64,000 nt of DNA, taken from assembly GCA_905178155.1 (NCBI GenBank), contig CAJINV010000002.1, forward strand, positions 12,223,621 through 12,287,620, given 5' to 3'. How positions within the stretch are numbered: position 1 is the first letter of the stretch; every line of letters begins with the position of its first letter. The position numbers and the translations under genes are program-made. This DNA is from Amoebophrya sp. A120. Taxonomy: Eukaryota > Sar > Dinophyceae > Syndiniales > Amoebophryaceae. Below the pieces are notes generated by a model that did no database searches, was not told the origin of the DNA, and worked only from the letters and a program-made list of their open reading frames with translations. Below are positions 45,124 through 55,889 of the stretch, piece after piece.

Positions 45124-48038
45124 TTACGCTCCCTCCAGGATCTTCAGGGCTTCCTGCAGACTCTGGATTTCCTCTTGCCTCTTGGCCACCCGATCTTCGA
45201 ACGACGACGCGTTGATGCAGGAGGGTTTCAGGGACTCCTCGTACTCCTTCATGGCCTGGTTGAGCAACTCCGTTTCCATTTCCAAATCCTCAGTCTCGGC
45301 CTGCTTCCGCGCGATTTGGTTCTGGATGGTGGATTTGTTGTGCTTGATGGTCTCCTTCGCCACCGCGATCGCAGATTTCAGGTCGGTCAGCGTCTTGTTG
45401 TACTCTTCGATAGCCGCCGTCTCGGCGCGCTTGCGCTCCGCCGTCTGCTTCTCCGTGTCCTCGCCGATCACTTCCAGCATGGCCACAATCGACCCAAACC
45501 CACCGACGTACCTGATAGATTGCGGTTCTGGTTTGCTCCAGTTCGCTTTTATTGCCTGGACGAAGAAATTTGAATCTATATCACGATATCAAGGACAGCG
45601 ATGTTGCTTCCCAACGAACCAAACTAGAGAGTGACAGCACGGCACGAACTTTCAATAACACATTATACTTATAGAAAGTCTTCGACTTGTTGCGCTTTCA
45701 AGAACGCTGGGGCAAAAGCAAATATTGGGCTGCATATATTATAACATCATCAAACCAGAGTGGTGTACTCATCATCCAACGCGGCCGGCTGCTTCTTCGC
45801 GTTTTCTTGCAGTTTGTCACTGGCCTTGGAGAAGACCGTGCGGACCTGCAACAGCATGGATTTCGTGTTGAAGGACTCCATGATCTGGATGGCGTACTCC
45901 ACCGCTTCCATGACCTCCTTGGCGTCCTTCACGGCCTCGTCGAAGGCTTTTTTTTCCTCCACCCGGTCCGCCTGCAGGCTGGCCACCTTGTCGCTCTGGT
46001 CCTTGATCTGCTGGTCCAGCTCCTTGTTTTCCTCCGTGCGCGTCTCCACGTCCGCGGTGACCGCCTCGATCACGGACTTGTGGCCGTCCACCTTGGCGGT
46101 GCGCTCCTCGCGCAGGGCCTTGTTTTTCGCCAGCTCGCTGTCGCACCAGGCCTTGTGCGTCTGCTCCTGCGCGGCCTCGGTTTCCAGCCGCTGGATCAGG
46201 TCCTGGATCAGCTTGAGCACCTTGTCGAAGGGCGAGTCCTTGGCGCTCAGCTTCTGCTCCACCTCGGTCCGCGTCTCCAGCTGGGCCAGCAGTCGGCTGT
46301 TCAGCTTCGCGGCCTGCTGCTGCAGAAACACCTGCATCTTGTGCAGCCGCTGCACGTTGATCGTCTTTTTGGTGGCGGTAGCGGCCGCGGTGGACGTGGC
46401 AGAAAAAACCTGGAGAAACGACGCGGCTTGCAGCAGCGCGTCCTTCTCGCCCTTGCTGATGTCGGATTCCACCTGCAAAAACAGGGCCTTGTGCTTCACG
46501 GCGTCCAGCGCCTCCACGCACTGCGCGATCGCATCCAGCTCCTCCTGCATGGCCTGCGCGCGCCGGGCCGCCAGCTCCGCCTTCTGCTTGCAAACGCGCT
46601 TAGTGTCCGAGAGGGACTTTTTGGTCTTCTTCAAATCCTCGGCCGCGGCATCGCGATCGGCGGCCGCTTGCGCGCTCTCCTGCCCGGCCTCCGCAGCATC
46701 CTGCTCTTTGGTAGCGGCTGTGTTTTTTGACATTGACTTGTACTTGGAAGAGCATATTTCCTCTTCAAAAAATCTACAACACGTTGGTTTCGGTTTCCTA
46801 GCCCCACTCTATTGTTTTGGCTTTCAACTACATCTTGACTGTTGAACTTTATTATGATTACCTTTGCCAGGTTGTCGCACACACACCACTACCACAAAAA
46901 CTGAAACGAGAGAAGAATGTAAGTAAAGCGCCAAAGTTACCGCATCAAGAAGTGGAGCTGGAGGCTTCCATTTATTACAGATAGCCCAATCCTACACCTA
47001 CTCCTAGCTATCGACATGTTGACTTACCCTCGTTATTCGCGGTTTCGATCTGGTGCTCCAGGTCCATGCGCTGTTGCGTGTAAGCGTGAATGGCGTTCTG
47101 TTCGGCGACTTCCGCGGCGTTCTTCTCGGACTGAAACTTGTCCTCCAGCTGCTGCAGCAGGCGGATGACATCCTTAAAAACCTTGCCCTGTTCGTACGCC
47201 ACGCCGGGCTCCTGCTGGTCCAGAGACGTGGTAGTCGTGGCGAGAAACGACGTCAGCGCCCGCATCTGGCGCGCCGGGGAGGCGGCACTTCCCGTGAGCA
47301 CCGCCGCGAGCTGGTCCTTCATCTGCAGCAGCGCCGTGGCGGGAATGGACTGCACCTTGCTCTGCATGGTCAGGATAGCACGGTCGATCGCGTCCAGCGA
47401 TTCGGCGTAGTCCGTAATAGTTGCCTTGGCCTCGGCAGCTTCTTTTTCCCGCACGGCGGTAATGTCGGCCAGCGTCTTCTGGTCTTCCGTCACCTTCGCC
47501 CGCAGGGCCTGGGCCTCCTCCGTGAACGCCTTCTGCTTAGCAGCTTCGGACTCTGACCGGGCACCATATTTGTCGACCTGAAGATAAAGTAACAGCAGAA
47601 ACTGAAACAGCTCCATTAATAGAGCATTTCAAGTGTAAGTTTGATGATAATCATGGTGGCGATGCTTACAAGTTCATTTTTTAAGTAAGTACTTATTTTC
47701 CTTTTCGCAGAAACAAGTTTAACGTTGCAGTCGTGCGATGGAAATTACGATTACATACACGCAGGCAACTCTTTTTCTACATCAACATCACTCATGGTCA
47801 CCTTCTTTACCTTTTCCTCCAAGTTCTCAATTTCCGCTTCGAGCGAAGTTTGTTCGCCGGTGCACCACTGGGAATAGGCAGCCGCAATCACGGCGTCTTC
47901 GTGCATCATTTTTTTCGTTTCATCCTCCTTTGAGCCCAGCAATTCGATCACTTTAAACATTCCCGTGGACTGGGCCCGGCAGCTACCGACGAGCAGTGCG
48001 GCACCGACGGCCGCAAGCTTCGACATGGATGGAGCCAT
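45124..48038 (-). CDS. Secreted coiled-coil protein (~750 aa, at least 4 exons)
   Basis: Exons 47811-48038, 47028-47577, [a small exon near 46862-46900], 45756-46742 (or to 46762) and 45124-45555. The N-terminus MSKLAAVGAALLVGSCRAQS is a clear signal peptide. The rest is nearly all coiled coil, rich in Lys, Glu, Gln, Ala, with regular short hydrophobic marks (ALLQMK, LLQAASFLQV, KSMLLQVR) and scattered Cys. Proteins of this build, including the repeated LLQ-type marks and a late GGFGSIVAMLEVI segment, are common in dinoflagellates; the function is unknown. Introns at 47578-47810 and 45556-45755 are GT-AG in phase. The join around 46743-47027 is unresolved: canonical sites give an odd hydrophobic insert (FVVVVCVRQPGK), while a coiled-coil-like reading (VCDNLAK) needs a non-GT donor. 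An alternative last join (GA|GTACACC to TATCAG|G) is also in phase. Confidence 0.75.
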
Positions 48039-49277
48039 CTTGGTCTACTTCACAACAACTGCAACGTGGTCGAGGTCTTGACACAGCTCGGAGAAGTGAA
48101 GCAATTGCTACGGCTAGTGGAAGAGACAGGAACGACGCTTCTTGGGACACTAGGGGTGACGTCGAAAAGGAAAAGACTTTTCTTGGGACACTAGGGGTGA
48201 CGTCGACTTTATTGTTGTTGTTACGGAAGCCAGTCAGTACGTATCTTCTGTCGGACCAAATCAATGCCTAGACTAGACAGGGCGGAAGCTACAAGTCCAA
48301 TTGAATTCAAAACAATTACGGCCTTGACCATCAATGTTTTCGAGCACGAGCTGGTGGTCTAGACTTGCTTACATCAATCCTACCTCGCTTGAAATGCCAA
48401 TGGGTTTGGTGGACCTTGTGTACAGATGCATGCTTGTAGATCTTTACTCAAGCGTAACTTTCAGCGTGACCACGACGTCAACCACACCAATGTTGAAGGT
48501 ATCACTGGGACGAATGGAACCAATGAATTAGCAGACGCAAAAGACACAAACACAACTACGGAAAACATACACTTACGGCGCACAAGTGGATTTATTTTCT
48601 GAAGATGCGTTGACCTGCCTCCACGGCGAGGCGAGTGAGGTAAACTTTTTACTTCTTGTGAACACCCTTGCTGCAACATCACATTGTTGGAGCCGCATGC
48701 GATGAGAATGGCAATAGCCACGTCGCGTCTACTAATTGGTGGCGGACGTGGAGGTGCCAAAACTACACCTGCTCCACCCCCAGCAAGTACAACATCGGCA
48801 TACTCTAACTATGTTTCGCATCTTTCATTCACGGTGGCAACAAACCGGAAGTAAAAGCTGATAAAGCAAAACCAAAAACGAACAGAATTGAAGCATTTTG
48901 TCGTAGGAGCATTCATTTGTAAAGTCGAGGACCTTCACCTCGTGTTCCTAAGAGTCGCGCCCTTCTGCGGCGGTTATAGACGCACCCACTACCGCGGCCC
49001 AAAGGAGGGCATAATGACACAGAAGCTGGCCGAGGTGGTCAGTCTTCTTTGTAGCTGTGGCTGTCTGTTACTGTGTCGCTGTAGTAATGAGACCAGGGTT
49101 AGAGACCATGACCCAGAGGAGATAAGACATAGACTCAGATCATACACTTCTTGTTCATCGACGAGAGTCGGAAATCGAAAAAGACTCGAAGTCGGGCAGA
49201 GGGAGGCATTATTCATTTAGCAATGGATATGCACTCTATTCTCTCTTCAGCTGCAATAAGCAAATCTGACTGCTTAA
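48039..49277. other. Intergenic region with a short direct repeat
   Basis: No gene seen. About 100 nt upstream of the coiled-coil gene start, CTTGGGACACTAGGGGTGAC plus GTCGA occurs twice (48141-48165 and 48182-48206), 41 nt apart. It may be a regulatory duplication or chance slippage. Confidence 0.5.
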
Positions 49278-52200
49278 CTAAAGACTTGTGCTTCTGGCAG
49301 CTTCGAAGATTTCTTTCAGGTTGAAGAGGTGGGCTTCTTTCCCACGCACAGATGCAACGACGTCCCCCTCGGCGGAGATGCTTCCTTTGAAAACAATTTT
49401 GTTGTCGTTTGGAATAGTTTCCTCGTGGTCCTCATATCTTGCGGGGACCGGCCCCTGTAGCGCGTCTTGGAAAAAGTTCGATTTCCCCGTCGACGTCGAG
49501 CACGCACGGTTGTCAGCTGCACCGTTCTCCGGTGGTGGTAACACCACGGTTTTTACGTGCACCGCATCCTGCTCGCTAATATCGGTTTCGGCAACAAAAA
49601 ATCCGAACGTGGACTGTCTGGAGTCCCATCGGCTAGGCACCGGGACGACGAATTCTTCGCCGAGTCTGGCACCGCGCGGGAGCAGAACTTCTAACACAGC
49701 TGCCTCCGGCCGTGCCCGTGTCGCGACCGCTGAGGACCTCGCAGTATTTTTCCTGCATGCTGAAGATGAAGATCCAGAGGCAGAAGCTGTCAACACTGTC
49801 TTGGGACGATGGTAAAAACAGTCTACCGTCTTTTCGTCCTCGAAAAAATCTTCCTGTTCATCATCCGGACTTGCTGCCTGGTGAAGTCCTTCCATGAATT
49901 TGGCCCTGCCGACGTCGACCCACGTGCTGCTCGCCCACCTGTCGTCACTCCTGTAGTTCTTACTGGAAGCTGCGGCAGATCGCACAACACGCTGAGGGAT
50001 GTCATCAAAAGAGGACGCTTCGAGTGTCGAATCTTGTTCACCATGTCGTGCTGCGACGGCGCTGGCCTTACTGTTTCGTTTAGCGGTAGCAGGAGGACCG
50101 CAAGTACTAGATACGGCTCCGGCAGGTGGTAAAAGTCGTGTTGTAGCCCGGTGGCTCGCAGGTCGGCTGCTCGTGCTGGGAGTGTGATACCACCGGCGCC
50201 GTTGCTCCTCGTATATGTTGCTTACTTCCGAAAGGGTTGCCGCTACTGTGTCCTTGTCGGTCTCGACCTCGAGGTCGTCCAGAGTGTCGGCGGCCACATA
50301 ATCAGGGCGTGCAAAATCCTCCTCTTGATCGGCTAATACACCTTGTTGGTCCTCGTCCTGTTCAAATCCGCGTGTAAATTCTGCGACGCTAACACCGCCA
50401 CTAATCGGTGTCGTGGTCGTCCCACCAGCAGGTGTCCCATCACAACTTGTCCTTTTCTTCTTCGTTCTTGTTGGCGAATGAAGTCTGCGCTCGAGGAGCA
50501 GATCGGTGCGCCTTCCCTTGTGGTTACCGTTACCTCTGTTCGTGGCAGCACCAGTGCCCGTAGGACGACGTTCTTCTATGACTATGTCGTCTTCCGGCCC
50601 ATTTCTCGAGGACGAGCTGCTGCAGTAGCTCTGCGAGGTCGCACTGGATGTCGAAGAGCTTCCGCCGCTGCTGGCACTGGAAGCTGGCGAGGAATATGGA
50701 CTCGCATCAGGCGAAGCACGGGAATAACTTCTGTTCCGCGAGGAGGACGAAGAATCGCGTCGACCACGACGAGCTGTGCTCCTTCTACAAGAAATCAATT
50801 CTCGCCCGCGGTGCTCATATCGATCTCGATGCAGAGAGGCAGTTCGATTTTCTGCAACCTGCCGCGTACTTCTGCGCTCGTGCGTTTTTCTTAGCGCGCC
50901 AGGCCTCCGGGCGTCGTGTTGATCGGCTGAAGAAGTGTTGTTTACACAACGCCGATTGCTAGTAGTACCCGATCGATCCTTTCCATAATCCCTTTTCGTG
51001 GAACTTGTGATGCTGGATAGCAATTGGCGCGCTCTGCGCACGGAGGAGCTGTTTCTAGTTCTACGATTTCCGTCTGCTGAATGCACAGCTGACCCGATCG
51101 TTGGATAGGTGGCGTCGCTTTTTTGTTGCCCTTGGGGCTGCTGCGGAGGTGCTCCTGGTAACGCTGACTCGTGCGCATCAGCCGCATGAATGTCGTTCCG
51201 GTCGTAAGATTGCAGTTGCCTTCCGCTTTCCTTCCCTATTCCTTGCACCTGCGAACCGCTGTCGGGCATTACACAAGACTGGACGACAGTTGGTGTCTTG
51301 CGCTTTGTCTGCGGCACAGAGATTGTCGACGAACACGGCTGCAGTCCTGATGGGTGTTGCTCGCTTCTATGCCGCTGTTTCCGTACGTGAAGATCGTCAG
51401 AGTTATGCTCTTGATGCGGTGTTTGATGTCCTTCTGCTGCCGGTTCTCCGCCGGCCTTGGAGTTGTCATGCTCCTGCGTATAACTCGTAAAACTGGAGTC
51501 GATTTCCGCAGTTCTTGTTCCGTCATTTGCGATTCCAATTTGCTTGCTGAGCAGCGGCGCTGACGATGTCGCGTGGTATTCACTCTGCTGTCGCAGAGGG
51601 ACCAACCTGCCACCCGCGTGCTGTTGTTCGAGGACGATAGGCGTGCTGGGAACCATTTCTGGTGCATGGTACGGTCGTCGGGAGGAACTCAAGGTAGTTG
51701 GTGCGCCGCTATCCTGATTAGCGGCCCACTGTTGATGAGAAAATGATGCTGCAGCACGGTGACGGTGAGGGTTACTTCGTTCAAGTACGCCTTCTTGGGA
51801 CGCTGAGCCACTGAGCACACTGTGTGAAGGACGGCTCAACATCTGCTCTCCACCGTGGTTGCCGTTCACCAACCGGACGGATGACGTCGAAGGCGCCGCT
51901 GTTCTTCTTGTTGTGCTGGTTTTGCTCATCACCACTTCGGGTTCGTGATAGAGCGAACAGGAAGACGAGTGAGCAGCGGGAAGGTCGTGTGGCGAATCAA
52001 GGATGAACAGTTTGATCCGCAACGTGAACGGCAGTCGCAGATCGTGTGGATTGAGGGCAAGCGCGGCTGGGTTCCGCAACAGAGGAAGCAGGTTCTGCAG
52101 CGTTGTTGCCGAACTGGAAGGTTCTTTTTCTTTTGACAGCATCACTGTCCCTAGCGCTGCGTCACTGCGAAGTTCATTGGTGTTTGTCGTCGTCACAAGT

Positions 52201-55200
52201 AGTGTTGATGAGGCAGTGGCCGATGTTTCCTTCACTCCTAGAGGAAGTTGGTGCTGCGTCGTTTGATCTTCAAAGTTGTTAGTTGCTTCCCGATGGTGTC
52301 GCGGTGAATTCAAATTCTGTGTGCGATGGTAGAATTCGCCTCGATGCTGGCGATCGAGTTGTTGAGAATCCCGTCCGACTTGCGGCGACAACGAGTCTGC
52401 TTCCAATAGCAAGAGATTGACCGACCGCGAGAGCTGGCTCGAGCAGTCAAGCCCTTCTTGTTCACGAGGAGACCAATCTCGCTCCCCCGCGGACTCCTCG
52501 GGAATTGGATCAGGTATGAAAATCGGTTCACCTCCTGCGGGCGGTGCACCACCAGGAACGCGAAGTGTAATGTTTTCTCCTGGCAGAAGCGAGGGCCCGT
52601 GGGCGATCAGCTGCTCGGTTTCCCTGCCGGCCTGACTGGTGCCTAGAGGTAGACGAGCAGGTAACATCATGTTAGAGTAGCTTTGAGATTGTCTTTTCTG
52701 CTGCTGCTGCTGCAAAGACAACGCAGCGAGGCGCGGCACGAGCGGCCGCTGATCGTGATCGTTTCCCTCTTGTTCAATTGCAGCATGCTTGAAGACATCT
52801 GCCGCCGAGTGGTATCCTTTACTGCTTGTGTTTGGGTTTGCGTCAGCAGGGTTCGATGGCGCGCGTGCTGTTGCGTCGTCCTCTTGCATGTTGTTCTTCA
52901 TTGCTGGATCGCTAGCTCTAGCATGGATCTTCTGTTGGCTTGTTGAGCCTTCCGCGCGCCCTCGCTCCACCGCGGCTTCACCAAGAAACTCCTGAATGAT
53001 GTCGGTACTCTGCTCCGCATCCTCGCTGCGCGCGCTCTCCGCCTGCACATGATGAGTGATTGTGCCCTGTTCTCGCGCTGAAGTTGGTGGCACTCGCAGA
53101 GTCGAGCGGAGAATTATGTTTTCGATGTAAAGCTTTGGGTCCAGGAGCGGCGAGCGTGGCGCTTTTGTCGTTCTGCTATTAATGTGGTCGTGGTCATAGT
53201 CGCCGAGCATGTGAGTCCTCTTAGCGTTGCTGGAGAACAAGGGCTTCCTGCTGATAGCCATACTACCGGGCGCAACACTCCCAGCGAGCTTACAACCCGG
53301 ACCACCCATTGTTCCAAGTGTTCCACACGAAACTTGCGGTCCGGGTGGAGCGACATTTTCGAGATATGGTTCCAGGTCATTTTCATGCCGCTTTAGCTCT
53401 CTCATCAGGGACTCCCAGCCGCCCTGTCCGCCTGCGCCTGCGTTTGCTGCGGAGACCTGGTGCAGCCCTTGTTGTTGGGGGCAAGCCTTCTTGAAGTACG
53501 TGTTCGTCCGTGACGAGTTGCGACCTGCTACATGACTTTCAACGGGCGACGCCGAAGGTGGTTCGCGGGAGGTGTTTCTTGTGCGATCGGTTTGGTCCTC
53601 TTCCTCGCGACACTCGTTCCGTGCTGCAAGTGCTACCCGCCCCGGAGATGGAGGAAAAAGTGTTGTTTGCGGAATTCTTGTGTTCTCACCGGCTGGAAGA
53701 TTTTGCGCCAGCGATCCACCTTCAAGTTGTACCGAGACCGTACCCGCAGGTAGGACGGAGCTACCAGACGAGCCAGAAGGACAAATACCTGCTGCGGTTG
53801 CCCCAGTGTTCGTCTTCGACGAAGCGTTTGAAGGTGGGTACTCGATCGTGTCTGAGCCAGCCGCTGCTCTCTCCTGTTCCTCTAGTGCACAGGCTGAGGC
53901 GGGGGCGGGCTGCGGCTGCTCTCTCTCTAGTCCCGCTTGTTGCGCACAGTTCCGTGTTGTACGCGATTCGCTACTAGATGGAGGCGCATCTTCCAGCGAA
54001 CCAGAAGCATGCCGCTCCGCCTGCTTCCGGTTCTTCATCTCCACTTCCGGTTGCTCTTTGCTATGTTTCCTCGACGTGACGCCAGTCACGTTTTCGTTTC
54101 GGTTTTCTTCGACTGAAAAATTTGTTGTCTGTCCAGAATCAACAGCAGCACACACAGCACCACGAGCAGGCACCTCGCTGTTGTTTTCGTTGGCGTCAAC
54201 ATTATCTTCTTCATGAACAGAGACCGTTCTCGCGACGCAGATTTCGCCTGGTGCCGTCGCCGTCGGTGCGGGTGCAGCGCATTGCTCTTTTACAACCACG
54301 TCTCCTGCGCCTTGCAAGTTGGAAGCCCCATCTTGAGCCACGATCTCCGCCTCTGCGTCTAGCCGGTGAGCGTAGCCATGCCCGCCTGGATCGACGTCCT
54401 CGGCGAAGCCGAAGCTTTCTTGCACGGGAATGGTGCTACAGAAGGACGACTGATCCGCGGCCGCCGGCGAGCGCATCGACGAAGAGGACGTGCCACTGTT
54501 TACCAAGCCGGGTGGGGAGCCGGAGTTCAGCGATGCGAGAGCATCCATTTCCAGTGTTTCTTTCAACGTCGGCACGTACAGGACTGGCCGAAAGAACGTC
54601 GCGGCAGTGGTTGTTGCAGCGCCGTGACTCTCCATGACTTGGCAGGATTCTATTTGGGGCGGCGCATGCAGTTCTGCCGAAGCAGATGATGAATCCACTT
54701 GTTCAGCGAGGGTCTCAGCTGCAGCTGGCGCAGCCGCCGATCCTGCTAAAGTCGTCGTCGCTACGGAGGGTGCGGAAGCACGCGTTGGACCCGAATATCC
54801 CGCGCCGGCGCTGGACCCCGTATCTGATCCAGCTCCTCCACCACCAGTAATTCTTGCGAGTGGCTGATCGTGTTCATGGGGATTATTTAGTACTGCAGCA
54901 AGAATTTCAGTGCCGGGGACGGTCGCCGTGCCTCGAGTTTGACGTTGATACTGCACAGATGGTTCTTTCGGTGGACCATAAAGAGCTCGCTGCTCGACGT
55001 GTTGTGGCGCACTAGTAATGTCAAGGAAAACACCAGTGCCTGCACTAGGCGCAGACGGCGCCAGACCTGGTGTCGGCTGGATCCCGGTATAAACCAGCGG
55101 GAGTGGCTGCGAAAACGCAGGAGGCATCAAGGTCGGCTGTTGCAAAAAGGGCGGCTGAATCATGCCAGGCCGAGACGAGAGGCACCGGGAGCCACTCCCA

Positions 55201-55724
55201 AAAGGACCCGGCGCCGACGATGCAACGGTCGAAGAACTGCCACCAGGGCCTGAATAAACTTGCTGCGTCTGCTGCATTGGAAACCGAAAGAAACCACTTC
55301 CACCCAGAGAGGCAAAGTTCGTAACTTGCTCTGGAACAGAAGGAGTGCTTGCATTCCCATTTACAAATCCTGCAGACGCATCAGAAGAATGAAGATGCGC
55401 TTGAACGTGCGATCCTGTTGCTGTCGCGCGTGCGTGTAGTCCATTATGCATTTGCAACGTATTGCGCCCTCGTGGTGCTCCGTGTGTCATGTGGGGCTCC
55501 TGTGCGCCGCCTGGGCGGTCGAGAGTCGTTGTACTAGTTGTCGTGCGCCTTAGTTCGTCGTCGTCGTGGTCCTGCTCCTGCGAGGTTGAACTTGAGGAGC
55601 TCGTGTTCGAGCTTGCAGCCAGACTCTGCGGACTTTTCCCGTGTCGGCCCTCTTGTTGCAGCGTTGTCCTCGTCGAAACGTCGTGTGCAGGGCTCTCACT
55701 TTCGGTCGTCGTATACCTATGCAT
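49278..55724 (-). CDS. Giant intronless disordered protein, 2148 aa
   Basis: Not recognised. One open frame of 6447 nt from ATG 55724. Almost the whole protein is low complexity: Ser, Thr, Gln, Glu, Pro, Gly, His, Arg. An Arg/Ser-rich section around residues 1560-1680 (RRSTARRGRRDSSSSSRNRS) resembles RS domains of RNA-processing proteins. Only the last ~150 residues look folded, with strands such as AAVLEVLLPRGARLGEEFVV and HVKTVVLPP. The frame is real rather than chance: it is far longer than any other in the window, keeps the local coding composition and has a clean end. No membrane segment or signal peptide is seen. The start lies 165 nt from the stop of the next gene. Confidence 0.7.
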   Translation of the reverse strand: MHRYTTTESESPAHDVSTRTTLQQEGRHGKSPQSLAASSNTSSSSSTSQEQDHDDDELRRTTTSTTTLDRPGGAQEPHMTHGAPRGRNTLQMHNGLHARATATGSHVQAHLHSSDASAGFVNGNASTPSVPEQVTNFASLGGSGFFRFPMQQTQQVYSGPGGSSSTVASSAPGPFGSGSRCLSSRPGMIQPPFLQQPTLMPPAFSQPLPLVYTGIQPTPGLAPSAPSAGTGVFLDITSAPQHVEQRALYGPPKEPSVQYQRQTRGTATVPGTEILAAVLNNPHEHDQPLARITGGGGAGSDTGSSAGAGYSGPTRASAPSVATTTLAGSAAAPAAAETLAEQVDSSSASAELHAPPQIESCQVMESHGAATTTAATFFRPVLYVPTLKETLEMDALASLNSGSPPGLVNSGTSSSSMRSPAAADQSSFCSTIPVQESFGFAEDVDPGGHGYAHRLDAEAEIVAQDGASNLQGAGDVVVKEQCAAPAPTATAPGEICVARTVSVHEEDNVDANENNSEVPARGAVCAAVDSGQTTNFSVEENRNENVTGVTSRKHSKEQPEVEMKNRKQAERHASGSLEDAPPSSSESRTTRNCAQQAGLEREQPQPAPASACALEEQERAAAGSDTIEYPPSNASSKTNTGATAAGICPSGSSGSSVLPAGTVSVQLEGGSLAQNLPAGENTRIPQTTLFPPSPGRVALAARNECREEEDQTDRTRNTSREPPSASPVESHVAGRNSSRTNTYFKKACPQQQGLHQVSAANAGAGGQGGWESLMRELKRHENDLEPYLENVAPPGPQVSCGTLGTMGGPGCKLAGSVAPGSMAISRKPLFSSNAKRTHMLGDYDHDHINSRTTKAPRSPLLDPKLYIENIILRSTLRVPPTSAREQGTITHHVQAESARSEDAEQSTDIIQEFLGEAAVERGRAEGSTSQQKIHARASDPAMKNNMQEDDATARAPSNPADANPNTSSKGYHSAADVFKHAAIEQEGNDHDQRPLVPRLAALSLQQQQQKRQSQSYSNMMLPARLPLGTSQAGRETEQLIAHGPSLLPGENITLRVPGGAPPAGGEPIFIPDPIPEESAGERDWSPREQEGLDCSSQLSRSVNLLLLEADSLSPQVGRDSQQLDRQHRGEFYHRTQNLNSPRHHREATNNFEDQTTQHQLPLGVKETSATASSTLLVTTTNTNELRSDAALGTVMLSKEKEPSSSATTLQNLLPLLRNPAALALNPHDLRLPFTLRIKLFILDSPHDLPAAHSSSCSLYHEPEVVMSKTSTTRRTAAPSTSSVRLVNGNHGGEQMLSRPSHSVLSGSASQEGVLERSNPHRHRAAASFSHQQWAANQDSGAPTTLSSSRRPYHAPEMVPSTPIVLEQQHAGGRLVPLRQQSEYHATSSAPLLSKQIGIANDGTRTAEIDSSFTSYTQEHDNSKAGGEPAAEGHQTPHQEHNSDDLHVRKQRHRSEQHPSGLQPCSSTISVPQTKRKTPTVVQSCVMPDSGSQVQGIGKESGRQLQSYDRNDIHAADAHESALPGAPPQQPQGQQKSDATYPTIGSAVHSADGNRRTRNSSSVRRARQLLSSITSSTKRDYGKDRSGTTSNRRCVNNTSSADQHDARRPGALRKTHERRSTRQVAENRTASLHRDRYEHRGRELISCRRSTARRGRRDSSSSSRNRSYSRASPDASPYSSPASSASSGGSSSTSSATSQSYCSSSSSRNGPEDDIVIEERRPTGTGAATNRGNGNHKGRRTDLLLERRLHSPTRTKKKRTSCDGTPAGGTTTTPISGGVSVAEFTRGFEQDEDQQGVLADQEEDFARPDYVAADTLDDLEVETDKDTVAATLSEVSNIYEEQRRRWYHTPSTSSRPASHRATTRLLPPAGAVSSTCGPPATAKRNSKASAVAARHGEQDSTLEASSFDDIPQRVVRSAAASSKNYRSDDRWASSTWVDVGRAKFMEGLHQAASPDDEQEDFFEDEKTVDCFYHRPKTVLTASASGSSSSACRKNTARSSAVATRARPEAAVLEVLLPRGARLGEEFVVPVPSRWDSRQSTFGFFVAETDISEQDAVHVKTVVLPPPENGAADNRACSTSTGKSNFFQDALQGPVPARYEDHEETIPNDNKIVFKGSISAEGDVVASVRGKEAHLFNLKEIFEAARSTSL

Positions 55725-55889
55725 TGATTATGATTTTTGTAGTAAAGCAAAATATGAACCCTAAACAAGATTTGAAACCCTAGACCCCTATCTGCGTCGG
55801 CCGCTGCTCTGTGCCAGTAGTATGGGAAGTTTTTCTATTTTTTCGAATCAATACATCAAATCTTCTTCAGTCCGACTCGTTCATCAATC

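Noticed and set aside
45687-46845. Plus-strand frames of about 350 codons opposite the coiled-coil gene
   Set aside because: Leu/Val/Arg-rich and Ser/Cys-rich peptides are the reverse reading of Gln/Lys/Glu/Ala coiled-coil codons.
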